64,000 nucleotides of DNA from Opitutaceae bacterium (GTDB lineage: Bacteria; Verrucomicrobiota; Verrucomicrobiia; Opitutales; Opitutaceae): positions 1 through 64,000 of the forward strand of contig JAUYAK010000095.1 of NCBI GenBank assembly GCA_030693515.1, given 5' to 3'. The translations under genes and the position numbers were made by a program. Each line of letters opens with the position of its first letter. Position 1 is the first letter of the stretch. Positions 1 through 8,268 of this stretch are shown in pieces. The notes under the pieces were generated by a model, which was not told where the DNA came from, ran no database searches, and saw only the letters and a list, made by a program, of their open reading frames with translations.

Positions 1-2
1 TC

Positions 3-1172
3 CGCTGGCCGAAAAAATTGATCAAGCTGCCCGAGGGCACCGATCTCAGCGTCTTCTACAACGAGTCCGCAAATTTCACCCCGTCTGGTGGCCGCGTCGA
101 CGGGTTTAATCAACCGCTCGCTTCTCCCAGCGGCAAAACCAGGGAATATGGTTTCAGCATCTCCGGTTTCCACGACAAACTCAGTCTCCGGGTAAACTGG
201 TTCCAGACGGACGTGCAGGGGCAGAGCTTCACGCCCGGCGTTTACGGGACCACCATCAACAACGGCATTCTCCAGATCGCCGACTTCTGGGGCGTGGAGG
301 GCAACGTCAATCCGCAGCTCGTTGCGATGCGCAATGCCGACATCGCGACGCTCTTCAGCCCGCTGCCCGCCAACTTCCGCCAACTCTATGGCTGGGGTAT
401 CCTCGGCACCGCCCCGAACCTCGCCGCCGCCGGCCGCCTCAATAACCTGAGCGGCGCCGGCGATACGACAGACTTCACCGCCAAGGGCACCGAGATCGAA
501 ATCGTCTACAACCCCACGCGCAATTGGCGCATCCTGATGAATGTCGCCAAGCAGGAGTCGATTCAGACCAACAGCTTGCCCTTCCTGAAAAAGCTGATCG
601 GCCTGATGACGCCGACTTGGAATCAATTGCGGGACCGGGCGCGAAACGCCTATCCCGTGGGTTGGCTGCCGGGCGACCCATTGACCGGCGTCCTGACCTA
701 CGGTGACTGGCTCGACGCCAACGTGCTCGTGCCCTTTGCCACCGCCATCGCCACCGAGGGCTCCGCCTCCGCTGAGCAGCGCAAATGGCGCGCGAACCTC
801 GTCACCAACTACACCTTCCGCCAGGACTCTCCTTTCGGTGACAAACTGAAGGGCTTCGGCCTCGGCGCCGCCGTGCGCTGGCAGGACAAGCTCGGCATCG
901 GCTACCCGACGACGCGCAATCCCAACCAGAGCGTGACGCTCGACCTCGCGCATCCGTTCTACGCTCCGGCCGAGACCAATTTCGACGCGTGGGTGAGCTA
1001 CGAGCGCAAACTCTGGCAAAACCGCATTAATTGGAAAATGCAGCTCAACGCCCGCAACCTCTTCGGCGGCACCAAGACGATTGCCATCGGCGTGCAGCCG
1101 TGGGGCGACCCCTCCACCGTCCGCCTCGCCCCCGAGCGCCGCTGGTATCTCACCAACACGTTCAGTTTCTGA
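3..1172 (+). CDS. TonB-dependent receptor, C-terminal part (cut by window start)
   Basis: The reading frame is open from the window edge and ends with a TGA at 1170-1172, so the N-terminus and plug are outside the window. What is visible is outer-membrane beta-barrel sequence: alternating aromatic/polar strands such as GFSISGFHDKLSLRVNWFQT, a TELEIVYNPTRNWRI-like strand (TEIEIVYNPTRNWRILMNVA), and a terminal strand ending in NTFSF, with the C-terminal Phe expected for BAM-assembled barrels. The segment RINWKMQLNARNLFGG is typical of the last barrel strands of TonB receptors. The role inferred from the family is energy-dependent uptake of a glycan fragment or other large ligand across the outer membrane. 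It is followed 78 bp later by a sulfatase on the same strand, which suggests a carbohydrate ligand, but the ligand cannot be read from this fragment. Confidence 0.85.
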   Translation, partial: RWPKKLIKLPEGTDLSVFYNESANFTPSGGRVDGFNQPLASPSGKTREYGFSISGFHDKLSLRVNWFQTDVQGQSFTPGVYGTTINNGILQIADFWGVEGNVNPQLVAMRNADIATLFSPLPANFRQLYGWGILGTAPNLAAAGRLNNLSGAGDTTDFTAKGTEIEIVYNPTRNWRILMNVAKQESIQTNSLPFLKKLIGLMTPTWNQLRDRARNAYPVGWLPGDPLTGVLTYGDWLDANVLVPFATAIATEGSASAEQRKWRANLVTNYTFRQDSPFGDKLKGFGLGAAVRWQDKLGIGYPTTRNPNQSVTLDLAHPFYAPAETNFDAWVSYERKLWQNRINWKMQLNARNLFGGTKTIAIGVQPWGDPSTVRLAPERRWYLTNTFSF

Positions 1173-1250
1173 CCATCCAAGGGACGCACCGCAGTTCCGT
1201 CACGAGCCTGAGTGCAGCACAGGTCCAACCCAAACCATCTTCGAAGCCAA

Positions 1251-2864
1251 ATGAAGCCACGTTTCTTCCCCGCCACTATGCTGTGCGCGATTCAGGTTGT
1301 CTGCGCGACGACAAGCGCATGGGCCGCCACCCTCCCCGCCCCCGCAGTGAGGAAGCCCAACATCCTCTGGATCGTCGCCGAGAACATGGGGCCGGATCTG
1401 GGCTGCTATGGTTATCCGCTCGTGCGGACGCCCCACCTCGATCGGCTGGCCGGGCAGGGAATGCGCTATCGGCTGGCGTTCGATACGGCGCCGATATGTT
1501 CGGCGAGCCGATCCTCCTTCATGACGGGCATGTATCAGACGACGATCGGCGCGCACAACCATCGCGGCCACCGTTCGCCCGGGTTGGACGATCATTTCCT
1601 GCTGCCGGCGGGCGTGCGCCCGCTCCCGCATCGACTGCGCGAGGCCGGATACTTTACCGCCAATGTCACGACCCTCGCGGGCAGACCCGTGGGCACGGGC
1701 AAGACGGATTTGAATTTCGAGGTGGAGGGGGAGGTGCTGCGTCCGCGGGAAACGCCGCCGGCCAATCCGCAACGCGAAAGCGTGATGCACAATTTCAACA
1801 ACTCCGTCCGCTTGTTTCAGGCGACCGAGTGGACGGCGTTGACGGCCCACCAGCCGTTTTTCGCCCAGGTCAATCTGCCGACGGTCGAACGCGGGGGAGG
1901 CAAGGGCTGGGTTGGATCGAAGAGAAACCCATGGTTCGGCCAGACGCACCCGGAAATAACGGACCCCGCCAAAGTCACAGTCCCGCCTTACTACCCGGAC
2001 GACCCCATCACCCGCGAGGACTGGGCCGGCTACCTCGATGCCGTGGGCGGCATGGACACGCGGGTAGGCGAGATCCTCGCCCGGCTCGAACGCGACGGCC
2101 TGGCGGACGACACGGTGGTCATTTTTTTCGCGGACAACGGCCGGCTCGAACATCGCGGCCTCGGCTGGTGTTACGACAGCGGCGACCGCGTGCCGCTCAT
2201 CGTCCGCTGGCCGAAAAATTTTCCCGCTCCCCCGCAATACCACGCCGGGACGACGAGCGAGCAACTGATCAGTTTGTTGGACTTGACGGCCACGACGTTG
2301 GCCGCCGCCGGGGTGCCGAAGCCGGTCGGCATGCAGAGCCGCGTGTTCCTCGGCGCGCAGGCCGATCCGGAACGCACGGTCGTTTTCAGCGCCCGCGACC
2401 GGCACGACGAAGCCGTGCAGCGCATCCGCGCCGTGCGCGGCCATCGTTACCGCTACATTCGCAATTTCCTGCCCGAAATTCCGTTCATGGCGATTCATCG
2501 CTACAAAGAGGCGGTTTATCCGGTGGTGCCGCTGCTGAAAAAGCTGCACGCCGAAGGCAAGCTCAACGGCCCGCCGCTGGCCCTCATGGCCCCGCGCCTG
2601 CCCGATGAGGAACTCTACGACCTCGTGGCCGACCCCTACGAGATCCACAATCTCGCCACCTCCTCTTCTTCGGAGCACCAGCGCACCCTCCGCGAGATGC
2701 GCGCCACTCTGGAGAACTGGATCGAGGAAACCGGCGACCAGGGCCGGACGCCCGAATCCCCCGCCGTCATCGCCTACTGGACCGAGGTGATGGAAAAAAT
2801 GTTTCCACTCCGCCCTGATCAACCGCGCCCGCCCGTCGCACCGGATGGCCGGCCGGTCCATTGA
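1251..2864 (+). CDS. Secreted S1-type sulfatase
   Basis: A 537-aa arylsulfatase-superfamily protein. The chosen ATG at 1251 gives a clean signal peptide ending SAWA before ATLP; an upstream GTG at 1212 would add 13 polar residues. The formylglycine motif is C83-S-A-S-R87 followed by SSFMTG. The usual N-terminal metal-binding Asp-Asp pair is replaced by E44-N45 (IVAENMGP), and the later DNG metal motif is present (FFADNGR). The C-terminal EELYDLVADPYEIHNLA block is typical of the family. It should hydrolyse a sulfate ester on a glycan in the periplasm or outside the cell, after maturation of Cys83; no maturase gene is in the window. It is followed at 24 bp by a DUF1080 protein and then by sugar oxidoreductase and isomerase genes, probably one transcript. 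The substrate is unknown, and the D-to-N change makes full activity less certain. Confidence 0.9.
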   Translation: MKPRFFPATMLCAIQVVCATTSAWAATLPAPAVRKPNILWIVAENMGPDLGCYGYPLVRTPHLDRLAGQGMRYRLAFDTAPICSASRSSFMTGMYQTTIGAHNHRGHRSPGLDDHFLLPAGVRPLPHRLREAGYFTANVTTLAGRPVGTGKTDLNFEVEGEVLRPRETPPANPQRESVMHNFNNSVRLFQATEWTALTAHQPFFAQVNLPTVERGGGKGWVGSKRNPWFGQTHPEITDPAKVTVPPYYPDDPITREDWAGYLDAVGGMDTRVGEILARLERDGLADDTVVIFFADNGRLEHRGLGWCYDSGDRVPLIVRWPKNFPAPPQYHAGTTSEQLISLLDLTATTLAAAGVPKPVGMQSRVFLGAQADPERTVVFSARDRHDEAVQRIRAVRGHRYRYIRNFLPEIPFMAIHRYKEAVYPVVPLLKKLHAEGKLNGPPLALMAPRLPDEELYDLVADPYEIHNLATSSSSEHQRTLREMRATLENWIEETGDQGRTPESPAVIAYWTEVMEKMFPLRPDQPRPPVAPDGRPVH

Positions 2865-2888
2865 TGCCAGCCCCCAATCTACCAATCT

Positions 2889-3491
2889 ATGAAAACAACC
2901 CTGCATTTCCTCTGCGTCTGGCTCCTCAGCCAGCTATCACTCGTGGCGGCCGATTCCTGGCGGCCGCTTTGGGACGGCCATTCCTTCGCCGGCTGGCACC
3001 TGATCGGCAAAGGCGTCTGGACGATCGAAAACGGCGCGATTCACGGCGTAAATGTGGCCGCTGAAAAGGACTACGGCCATCTCGTCTCCGACCAAATCTA
3101 CGGCGACTTCACGCTCCGCCTGAAATTCAAATCGATCAAGGGCAACAGCGGCCTCTATTTTCGCAGTGAGGAAACCGGCCCGAGCGGCGTCACGGGATTT
3201 CAAGCCGAGATCGACGCGACCAAGGATGTCGGCGGCCTCTACGAAACCCACGGCCGCAAGTGGGTGGCGCAGCCGACACCGGCGCAAGTCGCGACTTGGT
3301 TCAGGCCCGGCGAGTGGAACGAGATGACCGTCACCGCCCGCGGCGGGCACATCGTCGTGCGGGTGAATAGGAAGATTTCCGCCGAGCTGGCCGACGATCC
3401 CGGGCGCAGGAAAGGGCGCTTCGCCCTGCAGTTGCACGGGGGAAAAGACGTCGATGTCTGGTTCAAGGACATCGGACTCCGGCTGCCCTGA
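2889..3491 (+). CDS. Secreted DUF1080 (3-keto-glycoside hydrolase-like) protein
   Basis: A 200-aa protein with a signal peptide (MKTTLHFLCVWLL...LVAA) and a single concanavalin-like DUF1080 domain filling the rest. Diagnostic segments are WRPLWDGHSFAGWHLIGKG near the N-terminus, GNSGLYFRSEE in the middle, WNEMTVTARGGHIVVRVN, and a C-terminal LQLHGGKDVDVWFKDIGLR. Some DUF1080 members are now described as 3-keto-disaccharide hydrolases that cleave glycosides already oxidised at C3; others may only bind glycans. The gene directly downstream encodes a Tat-exported Gfo/Idh/MocA oxidoreductase, a family that includes 3-dehydrogenases, so an oxidise-then-eliminate route for glycoside cleavage is plausible here. 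That coupling is inference from order and spacing (24 bp upstream gap, 47 bp downstream gap). No catalytic residue is assigned. Confidence 0.88.
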   Translation: MKTTLHFLCVWLLSQLSLVAADSWRPLWDGHSFAGWHLIGKGVWTIENGAIHGVNVAAEKDYGHLVSDQIYGDFTLRLKFKSIKGNSGLYFRSEETGPSGVTGFQAEIDATKDVGGLYETHGRKWVAQPTPAQVATWFRPGEWNEMTVTARGGHIVVRVNRKISAELADDPGRRKGRFALQLHGGKDVDVWFKDIGLRLP

Positions 3492-3538
3492 TCCAATTTT
3501 CATCAATCCAACCAACAGAGATATCCCAAAAAAACATC

Positions 3539-4768
3539 ATGAATACACCCATCGGATCCAGTATCTCTCGCCGTCGCTTCATCGCCCACACTGGCCTTGG
3601 GCTGGCAGCCGCCTCCACAATCAGTCGCGCCATCGCCCAAGGCTCCGTCGCCAACAGTCGCATTCGCCTCGGTTTGATCGGCTGCGGCGACCGCAGCCAG
3701 ATGATCATCGGCCCGCTCTTCAAGGAGCACGGCGGCTACGAGATCGTCGCGCTCGCGGATTATTTTGAGGATCAGATCAAGACCACGGTGGAGAAACTCC
3801 AACTGACGCCCAAGCGGACCTTCACCGGCTTGCAATGCGCCGAGAAGATGATCGCCGCCGGCGGACTCGACGCTGTCGCGATCATCAGCCCGCCCTATTT
3901 CCATCCTCCGCAGGCGCGGGCGGCGGTCGCAGCCGGCCTGCACGTTTATCTTGCCAAACCGGTGGCCGTCGATGTGCCCGGTTGCCAGTCGATCCAGGCA
4001 ACTGGCGAACTGGCGCGCAAGAAAGGGCTCGTGTTTCTCGTCGATTTTCAGACCCGCGCCAACGATTTGTTTATTGAGGCGATCCGGCGCGTGCATGCCG
4101 GCGCGTTGGGTGAAATGTGCTTCGGCGAGGCCACCAACCATGTGGATGGGCCGCCGCAAAAAGCGACTTCAGGCACGCCCGAGGCGCACTTGCGCAACTG
4201 GCTCTGGGACCGCGCGCTCTCCGGCGAGATGGTTATCGAGCAAAACATCCACGTCATCGACGTGATGAGCTGGGCGATGAAGGAAATGCCGCCTCTGCGT
4301 TGCACTGGCACCGGCGGACTCAAAGGCCGCCGCGAGTTCGGCGACACCTGGAATCATTTCCAACTGCTCTTCGAGTATCCCAACAACGTCGGGATCACGT
4401 TCAGCTCGCGGCAGTGGAAAATGCATGGCACCCCGGGTGGCTTTCTCAACCGAATGTTCGGCACCAACGGCGTGCTCTCGACGGCCTACGGCGGCGAAGT
4501 CCTGATTCGCGGCGGCGTGGATTCATTTTATCGCGGCGGCAAGACCGATAGCCTCGGCAAATTTGGGCCGGGAACTAATATCAAATCCTTCCATTCCATG
4601 GTTCATATCAAGGACGCGGCAAACGTGACGCTGGAATCGAGTGTGAACAGCAACCTGATCGCGATCCTAGGTCGGACCGCCGCGCGAAACGGGCGCACCA
4701 CGACCTGGGACGAAGTCATCCGCTCGAAGGAGCGCATGGAAGCCGACCTTTCTGGTCTCCACGCCTGA
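3539..4768 (+). CDS. Tat-exported Gfo/Idh/MocA oxidoreductase
   Basis: A 409-aa protein. It begins with a twin-arginine signal (SRRRFIAHTGLGLAAAS...AIAQ), then a Rossmann NAD(P)-binding domain (RLGLIGCGDRSQM, residues about 40-160) and the C-terminal alpha/beta oxidoreductase domain. The usual EKP motif carrying the catalytic Lys is AKP here (VYLAKPVAVD). The cofactor would be folded in before export, as in glucose-fructose oxidoreductase. It closely resembles the protein at 19120-20346: both share HGGYE, ADYF and the AKP motif, so they are paralogues. It follows a DUF1080 gene and precedes an isomerase gene by 21 bp. The role is probably periplasmic oxidation or reduction of a sugar or glycoside, perhaps at C3; the substrate is not determined. 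Confidence 0.9.
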   Translation: MNTPIGSSISRRRFIAHTGLGLAAASTISRAIAQGSVANSRIRLGLIGCGDRSQMIIGPLFKEHGGYEIVALADYFEDQIKTTVEKLQLTPKRTFTGLQCAEKMIAAGGLDAVAIISPPYFHPPQARAAVAAGLHVYLAKPVAVDVPGCQSIQATGELARKKGLVFLVDFQTRANDLFIEAIRRVHAGALGEMCFGEATNHVDGPPQKATSGTPEAHLRNWLWDRALSGEMVIEQNIHVIDVMSWAMKEMPPLRCTGTGGLKGRREFGDTWNHFQLLFEYPNNVGITFSSRQWKMHGTPGGFLNRMFGTNGVLSTAYGGEVLIRGGVDSFYRGGKTDSLGKFGPGTNIKSFHSMVHIKDAANVTLESSVNSNLIAILGRTAARNGRTTTWDEVIRSKERMEADLSGLHA

Positions 4769-4789
4769 ACCCTGCCACCCGCTCCCACC

Positions 4790-5683
4790 ATGCATCTGAC
4801 GAACCGCCGCACCTTCCTCGGAACCTCCCTCGCAACGCTCGCCGCTACCGCCTTCACGCGGTTGCCGGGCGCCAGCCCTGCATCCACTGCCGCCACGAAC
4901 GGTTTTCGCATTTTCGCCCCCGATTGGACGCTGGACAGGCGGTGCGATCCGGCCGCCTATGAGTTGGCGGCCCGGATCGGACTCGACGGCGTCCAAGTTG
5001 ACTTCGGCTGGCCACCGGAGGGTGGTGGCCGTCCCCCGCTCTTCGCCGAAGCGAAGCAGGATGAACTCATGGCGTCAGCGGCGCGCCATGGGGTGACGAT
5101 CAGCTCGCTCGCTTTGGGCGCCGTCAACCGCACACCCTACAAGAACTCCGCCGAAGGGGAACAGTGGGTGCTCGACAGCATCGCCGTATTGCGGCGGATG
5201 AAACTTCGCGTCGTGCTGCTGCCCTTTTTCAACAAGGGCGATCTGATCGGTGATCCGGCCGGTTTGGAGGAGGTCATCCGCCGGTTGCGCCGTCTGGCGC
5301 TGCGGGCCGAGGAGGCGGGCGTGATCTTCGGCATCGAGTCGTGGCTGCAAGTGCCGGAGTTGGAGCACATCATGGACACGGTGAAGTCGCCGGCGGTGCA
5401 GGTCTACTACGATGTCGGCAACATGCAGAAAGTCGGCGAAGACGTCGGCGCTGCGATCCGTCAACTGGGTCGCGAGCGCATCTGCGAGGTTCATCTCAAG
5501 GATTACGATGATCTCTACGGCAAGGGTTCGATGGATTTCCCGGCCGTGCGCGCCGCCCTCGATGCGATCAACTATCGCGGCTGGGTTGGCATCGAGGGCA
5601 CGAAGACCCCGCTCGGCGTCGAGAAAAGCATTCGCTACGATCTCGACTATCTGCGTCCGCTCTTCCCCCGGAAGATAGGCTGA
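4790..5683 (+). CDS. Tat-exported sugar phosphate isomerase/epimerase-like TIM barrel
   Basis: A 297-aa xylose-isomerase-like (AP endonuclease 2 fold) protein. It has a twin-arginine leader (NRRTFLGTSLATLAAT) ending around residue 30. The barrel keeps the expected metal-ligand pattern: Glu in FGIESW, Asp in VYYDVGN, His in CEVHLKD, and Glu in VGIEG. This family covers epimerases, isomerases and dehydratases for sugars, inositols and 3-keto sugars, so the exact reaction is open. The position directly after the Gfo/Idh/MocA gene suggests that it works on the oxidised sugar produced there (inference). The last gene of this + strand cluster; 140 bp separate it from a convergent gene. No obvious T-tract hairpin terminator was seen in that gap. 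Confidence 0.85.
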   Translation: MHLTNRRTFLGTSLATLAATAFTRLPGASPASTAATNGFRIFAPDWTLDRRCDPAAYELAARIGLDGVQVDFGWPPEGGGRPPLFAEAKQDELMASAARHGVTISSLALGAVNRTPYKNSAEGEQWVLDSIAVLRRMKLRVVLLPFFNKGDLIGDPAGLEEVIRRLRRLALRAEEAGVIFGIESWLQVPELEHIMDTVKSPAVQVYYDVGNMQKVGEDVGAAIRQLGRERICEVHLKDYDDLYGKGSMDFPAVRAALDAINYRGWVGIEGTKTPLGVEKSIRYDLDYLRPLFPRKIG

Positions 5684-5823
5684 GGCCGATCCGGCGCCCC
5701 GGTGCGTTGACGCTCTGACCGAGGCAAACGGAGGGTATCTTCCGCGCTCGTTCGTCGCGGAGTGAAGCGCCCTCGTGACGTCGCGCGAATTGCACGTTCA
5801 CCGCGCGGGAGAACACGAATCGT

Positions 5824-6225
5824 TCACGGTCCGGGCGCAGTGGGCCGCGCCACGATTTGGCGCAGGCGCACGCCGATCAATTCGGCCAGCGCGATCAATT
5901 GCTGCGCTTCGTCCGGCGGCAAATGCGCGCGGCAGTGGCGCTGCCACAAATCGAGCCACGCGGCAAAGTGCCGCTCTTCCAGCCCGAGGCTGAGGTGCTT
6001 GAACGACATCGGACCGCTGTAGCGCGCCGGACCGCCCGTGGCTCCGGACCAAAAGTCGGCGATCTTTTCGAGATGGGCCGGCCAGTCGGTGATACGCGCC
6101 GCGAAGATTGGGCCGATCTCCCCGTGCTGTCGCACGTCGGCGTAGAAGTGCCGCAGCAAATACAACAAACGTGGCCGACCGCCGAGACGATCGAAGAGCG
6201 CGGCAGGGAAAGTGATTTCGGACAT
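5824..6225 (-). CDS. Group III-type truncated haemoglobin
   Basis: A 133-aa globin of the truncated, group III type. Recognisable features are FYADVRQHGEIGPIF (B/CD region), WPAHLEKIADFW, and the F-helix/G-helix stretch SFKHLSLGLEERHFAAWLDLW, in which His77 is the likely proximal haem ligand. Family members bind O2 or react with NO or other small ligands; no physiological partner is encoded nearby. It is transcribed toward the preceding isomerase gene and lies 122 bp downstream of a DUF1304 gene on the same strand. The two genes form a small unrelated island between carbohydrate genes. The start ATG gives a protein of normal family length. Confidence 0.85.
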   Translation of the reverse strand: MSEITFPAALFDRLGGRPRLLYLLRHFYADVRQHGEIGPIFAARITDWPAHLEKIADFWSGATGGPARYSGPMSFKHLSLGLEERHFAAWLDLWQRHCRAHLPPDEAQQLIALAELIGVRLRQIVARPTAPGP

Positions 6226-6347
6226 CGCGACAACGAAGAAGGATCAGCGCTCCATGTCCATCCTCGGCAAGGTCCCGACCGAACGACCGCACCGCACGGA
6301 CTCATGCTCCGCAGGATTCGCGACGTCCCGAGCCTGAGTTCGCCTTA

Positions 6348-6710
6348 TCACCTGCTCGCGCACGCCAGGGCCAGCGCGATTGCGCCCGGCACCGCCTGCA
6401 CCCACAAGATTTTCCGATTCGCCGTCGCCGCGCCGAAAATCCCCGCGACGATCACGCAGCTCAAAAAGAACAGCTTCACCGGATAGCCCTCCGTCGGCCC
6501 CGCGTAAACGCCCCACGCCAGCCCGGCGGCGAGGAATCCGTTGTAGAGCCCTTGATTCGCCGCGAGCGTCTTCGTGGCCTGCGCAAATTCCGCGGTGAGA
6601 CCAAACGTCCGACGTCCCAGCGGCTTCGTCCAGAAAAACATCTCCAGCACCAGGAAATACAGGTGCAACGCTGCCACGCCGATCACCGCGCCCGAGGATA
6701 TCGTGTTCAT
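6348..6710 (-). CDS. DUF1304 family small membrane protein
   Basis: A 120-aa protein with about four hydrophobic segments (VIGVAALHLYFLVLEMFFW, LAAGLAWGVYAG, LFFLSCVIVAGIFGAA, AVPGAIALALA). The family features NQGLYNGFLAAGLAWG and EMFFWTKPLGRRTFGL identify DUF1304, whose function is not known. The ATG at 6710 was chosen because the conserved family region begins there; the open frame continues upstream to 7127 but that part is antisense to a gene remnant and has no membrane or family character. The start codon lies about 60 bp from the short repeat at 6771-6818, so the repeat occupies its likely promoter region. Confidence 0.85.
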   Translation of the reverse strand: MNTISSGAVIGVAALHLYFLVLEMFFWTKPLGRRTFGLTAEFAQATKTLAANQGLYNGFLAAGLAWGVYAGPTEGYPVKLFFLSCVIVAGIFGAATANRKILWVQAVPGAIALALACASR

Positions 6711-6770
6711 CCGCCCGACCTTGGTGCCGTCGCGTTTCACGGCAATGCAAACGTGCCTCCGCCGCTCCCA

Positions 6771-6818
6771 GCCCACGTGTTTCCGTGGGTTGAATCGTCT
6801 GCCCGCTCCTGCGACAAT
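6771..6818. repeat. Short hairpin-containing repeat, copy A
   Basis: The segment contains CCCACG-TGTTTC-CGTGGG, a 6-bp stem with a 6-base loop, followed by TTGAATC and then a CGCTCCTGC block and ACAAT. The same order (CGTGTTT, GCGTGGGTTGAATC, CGCTCCTGC, ACTAT) recurs at 53361-53406. The upstream flank also shows weak similarity (GTCGCG followed by a purine-rich stretch), so the full element may be about 100-150 bp. It resembles a REP-like intergenic repeat, but the family is not recognised. It lies at the broken 5' edge of a gene remnant. Confidence 0.55.
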
Positions 6819-6872
6819 CGACCTCCTTCGCGCTGCCGCCGGCACTCGCAGGTCCCCGTCCCCGTTACCCTG

Positions 6873-7268
6873 ATGCTTTGCTTCCTGCTCCTCCACTCGC
6901 ACGACATCGACGTCTCCCGCGATCACGACTACGTGCGGAAGCGTCTCGCCGAGTTTGGCCCGGAGTTCCGCTTCACGACGATCAACGAAATCATCGCCTA
7001 TCTCTTCGCGGAGGTGCGGGGCGGCGCGGACGGTCGGATCGAGTTTAACTATGCCCCGGAATTTTGCCGGCATTTCCAAACCCGCGATTCCAGTTGGGAA
7101 CTCCATCTCTCGGACAATTTCCGCCATGCGCTGAACCGTCCCGGACCGGCCGGAATCGCCGTCGACGGCAAACTCACGGCTCCGCTAACGGCGGACTTTT
7201 TCAAGGAACGAATGAAAATCCCTGTGCCCGCGGAAACGGGACGGCACACGTGGGAAGTCCGGCGTTAA
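6873..7268 (+). pseudogene. C-terminal remnant of a polysaccharide deacetylase-like protein
   Basis: The frame from 6873 reads MLCFLLLHSHDIDVSRDHDY, then YVRKRLAEFGPEFRFTTINEIIAYL and about 85 further residues ending EVRR before TAA at 7266-7268. The pattern (hydrophobic strand, H-x-H-D-x-D, then a helix and FTTINEI) looks like the last strand and helix of a NodB-type polysaccharide deacetylase plus a C-terminal extension. The catalytic N-terminal region is missing: immediately upstream is the short repeat at 6771-6818 and then the divergent DUF1304 gene. I therefore read it as a gene truncated at the repeat. It could still be a short expressed ORF. The assignment to the deacetylase family rests on a short segment and is moderate. 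Confidence 0.45.
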
Positions 7269-8048
7269 ATGCGAAACTCCAAATCGTCCCGCTCAATCAA
7301 TTTCCTCATGCAAACTCACCTCCGTCTCCTCGCCCTCGCGATCCTCTCCTGCGTCGCATTCGCCTCCGCCGCGGACATTCCCGCGCAACCGCTCGGCACG
7401 AAACACAAACTTGTCTTCTCCGACGACTTTGAGCGCACCGGCCTCGGTCCGGCGCTGAAGTCCTCCATCCCGGCTTTCACCGTCGCCGACGGTCTGCTCA
7501 AGGGCCGGCAAGAGCGCGCGGACCATGGCGGCACACTCGCCGCCACGCTCCCGCTGCCTGACGGCAATCTCATCCTCGAACTCAAATTCCGTTTCGCCGG
7601 CGCGCGCGCCTTCGGTGTGGCCTGCGACGACATCGCCTACCAAGGCTCTCACGCCGGCCACATCAGCCGCATCATGGTGCAGCCCAGCCGCATCACGCTC
7701 TTCGACGACAAGGAGGGCGTCATGCGTAACGACATCTATGTCCTGCGCAAATCCGGCGACCCGAAGAAATTGGCCGAGGGCGACCGTCTCGCCGAAAAAG
7801 CCACCATGAATATCCCGGTCAAATTGGAACAGGGCCGGTGGTATCGCCTCGGCCTTGAAATCGCCGGCGACGCGATGCGCGTGACCATCGACGATCAAGC
7901 GGTCGGCTACTTGAAAAGTTCCGGCCTGACTCACCCGACGAAATCCAACCTACGCCTGAGCGTCACGGGCAAGGAGCCGACGATGGAGGCGCACTTCGAC
8001 AACCTGCGCATTTGGTCGGTCGCCGCCACGCCCTCGGCCGCCCGTTGA
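7269..8048 (+). CDS. Secreted concanavalin-like (LamG/DUF1080-type) protein
   Basis: A 259-aa exported protein, or 246 aa from the internal ATG at 7308. The 7269 ATG directly abuts the TAA of the preceding remnant, while 7308 gives a shorter signal peptide (MQTHLRLLALAILSC...FASA); neither has a strong Shine-Dalgarno sequence. The mature part has a jelly-roll look: LVFSDDFERTG at the start, ILELKFRFAGARAFGVACDD, GRWYRLGLEIAGDAMRVTID, and a final HFDNLRIWSV strand. Such single-domain proteins are glycan-binding or glycosidase-like, often next to sulfatases and DUF1080 proteins. No catalytic residues are assigned. Downstream lies a decayed sulfatase remnant and then a DUF1080 gene. Confidence 0.75.
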   Translation: MRNSKSSRSINFLMQTHLRLLALAILSCVAFASAADIPAQPLGTKHKLVFSDDFERTGLGPALKSSIPAFTVADGLLKGRQERADHGGTLAATLPLPDGNLILELKFRFAGARAFGVACDDIAYQGSHAGHISRIMVQPSRITLFDDKEGVMRNDIYVLRKSGDPKKLAEGDRLAEKATMNIPVKLEQGRWYRLGLEIAGDAMRVTIDDQAVGYLKSSGLTHPTKSNLRLSVTGKEPTMEAHFDNLRIWSVAATPSAAR

Positions 8049-8069
8049 ACAATCCTGCGCAGACCGGCA

Positions 8070-8268
8070 TGAAACACAGTTGGAGCCTCTTCCGAGCCAC
8101 CGTCTCGGCCGTCACGGTCCGTGCGGCGGACACCGACCCAATCATCCCTCGCGTCCACCGACCTCATCCACACTCCGCCCCATGGCCACAGCTTCCCGAT
8201 GGTGTGCGACCGCTCACGCATCGTTTGATCGAGGCGGGATCAACAAGCGTTAACTTGCAGAACCAATC
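8070..8268 (+). pseudogene. Decayed sulfatase remnant
   Basis: A short stretch between two intact genes begins with a signal-peptide-like sequence (MKHSWSLFRATVSAVTVRAAD) and later contains PDGVRPLTHRLIEAG. That matches the PAGVRPLPHRLREAG segment of the sulfatase at 1251-2864, and the DNA is also similar there. The whole region between the leader and that motif, including the formylglycine motif, is compressed or missing, and the frame ends at a TGA just before the next gene (8269). I read it as a sulfatase gene that has lost nearly all of its body. The short length makes the call moderate. Confidence 0.5.

Noticed and set aside
1200-2906. Long antisense frame (568 codons) over the first sulfatase gene
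   Set aside because: It is opposite a gene with clear signal peptide and active-site motifs; the antisense product is Arg/His/Gly-rich with no domain, as expected in GC-rich DNA.
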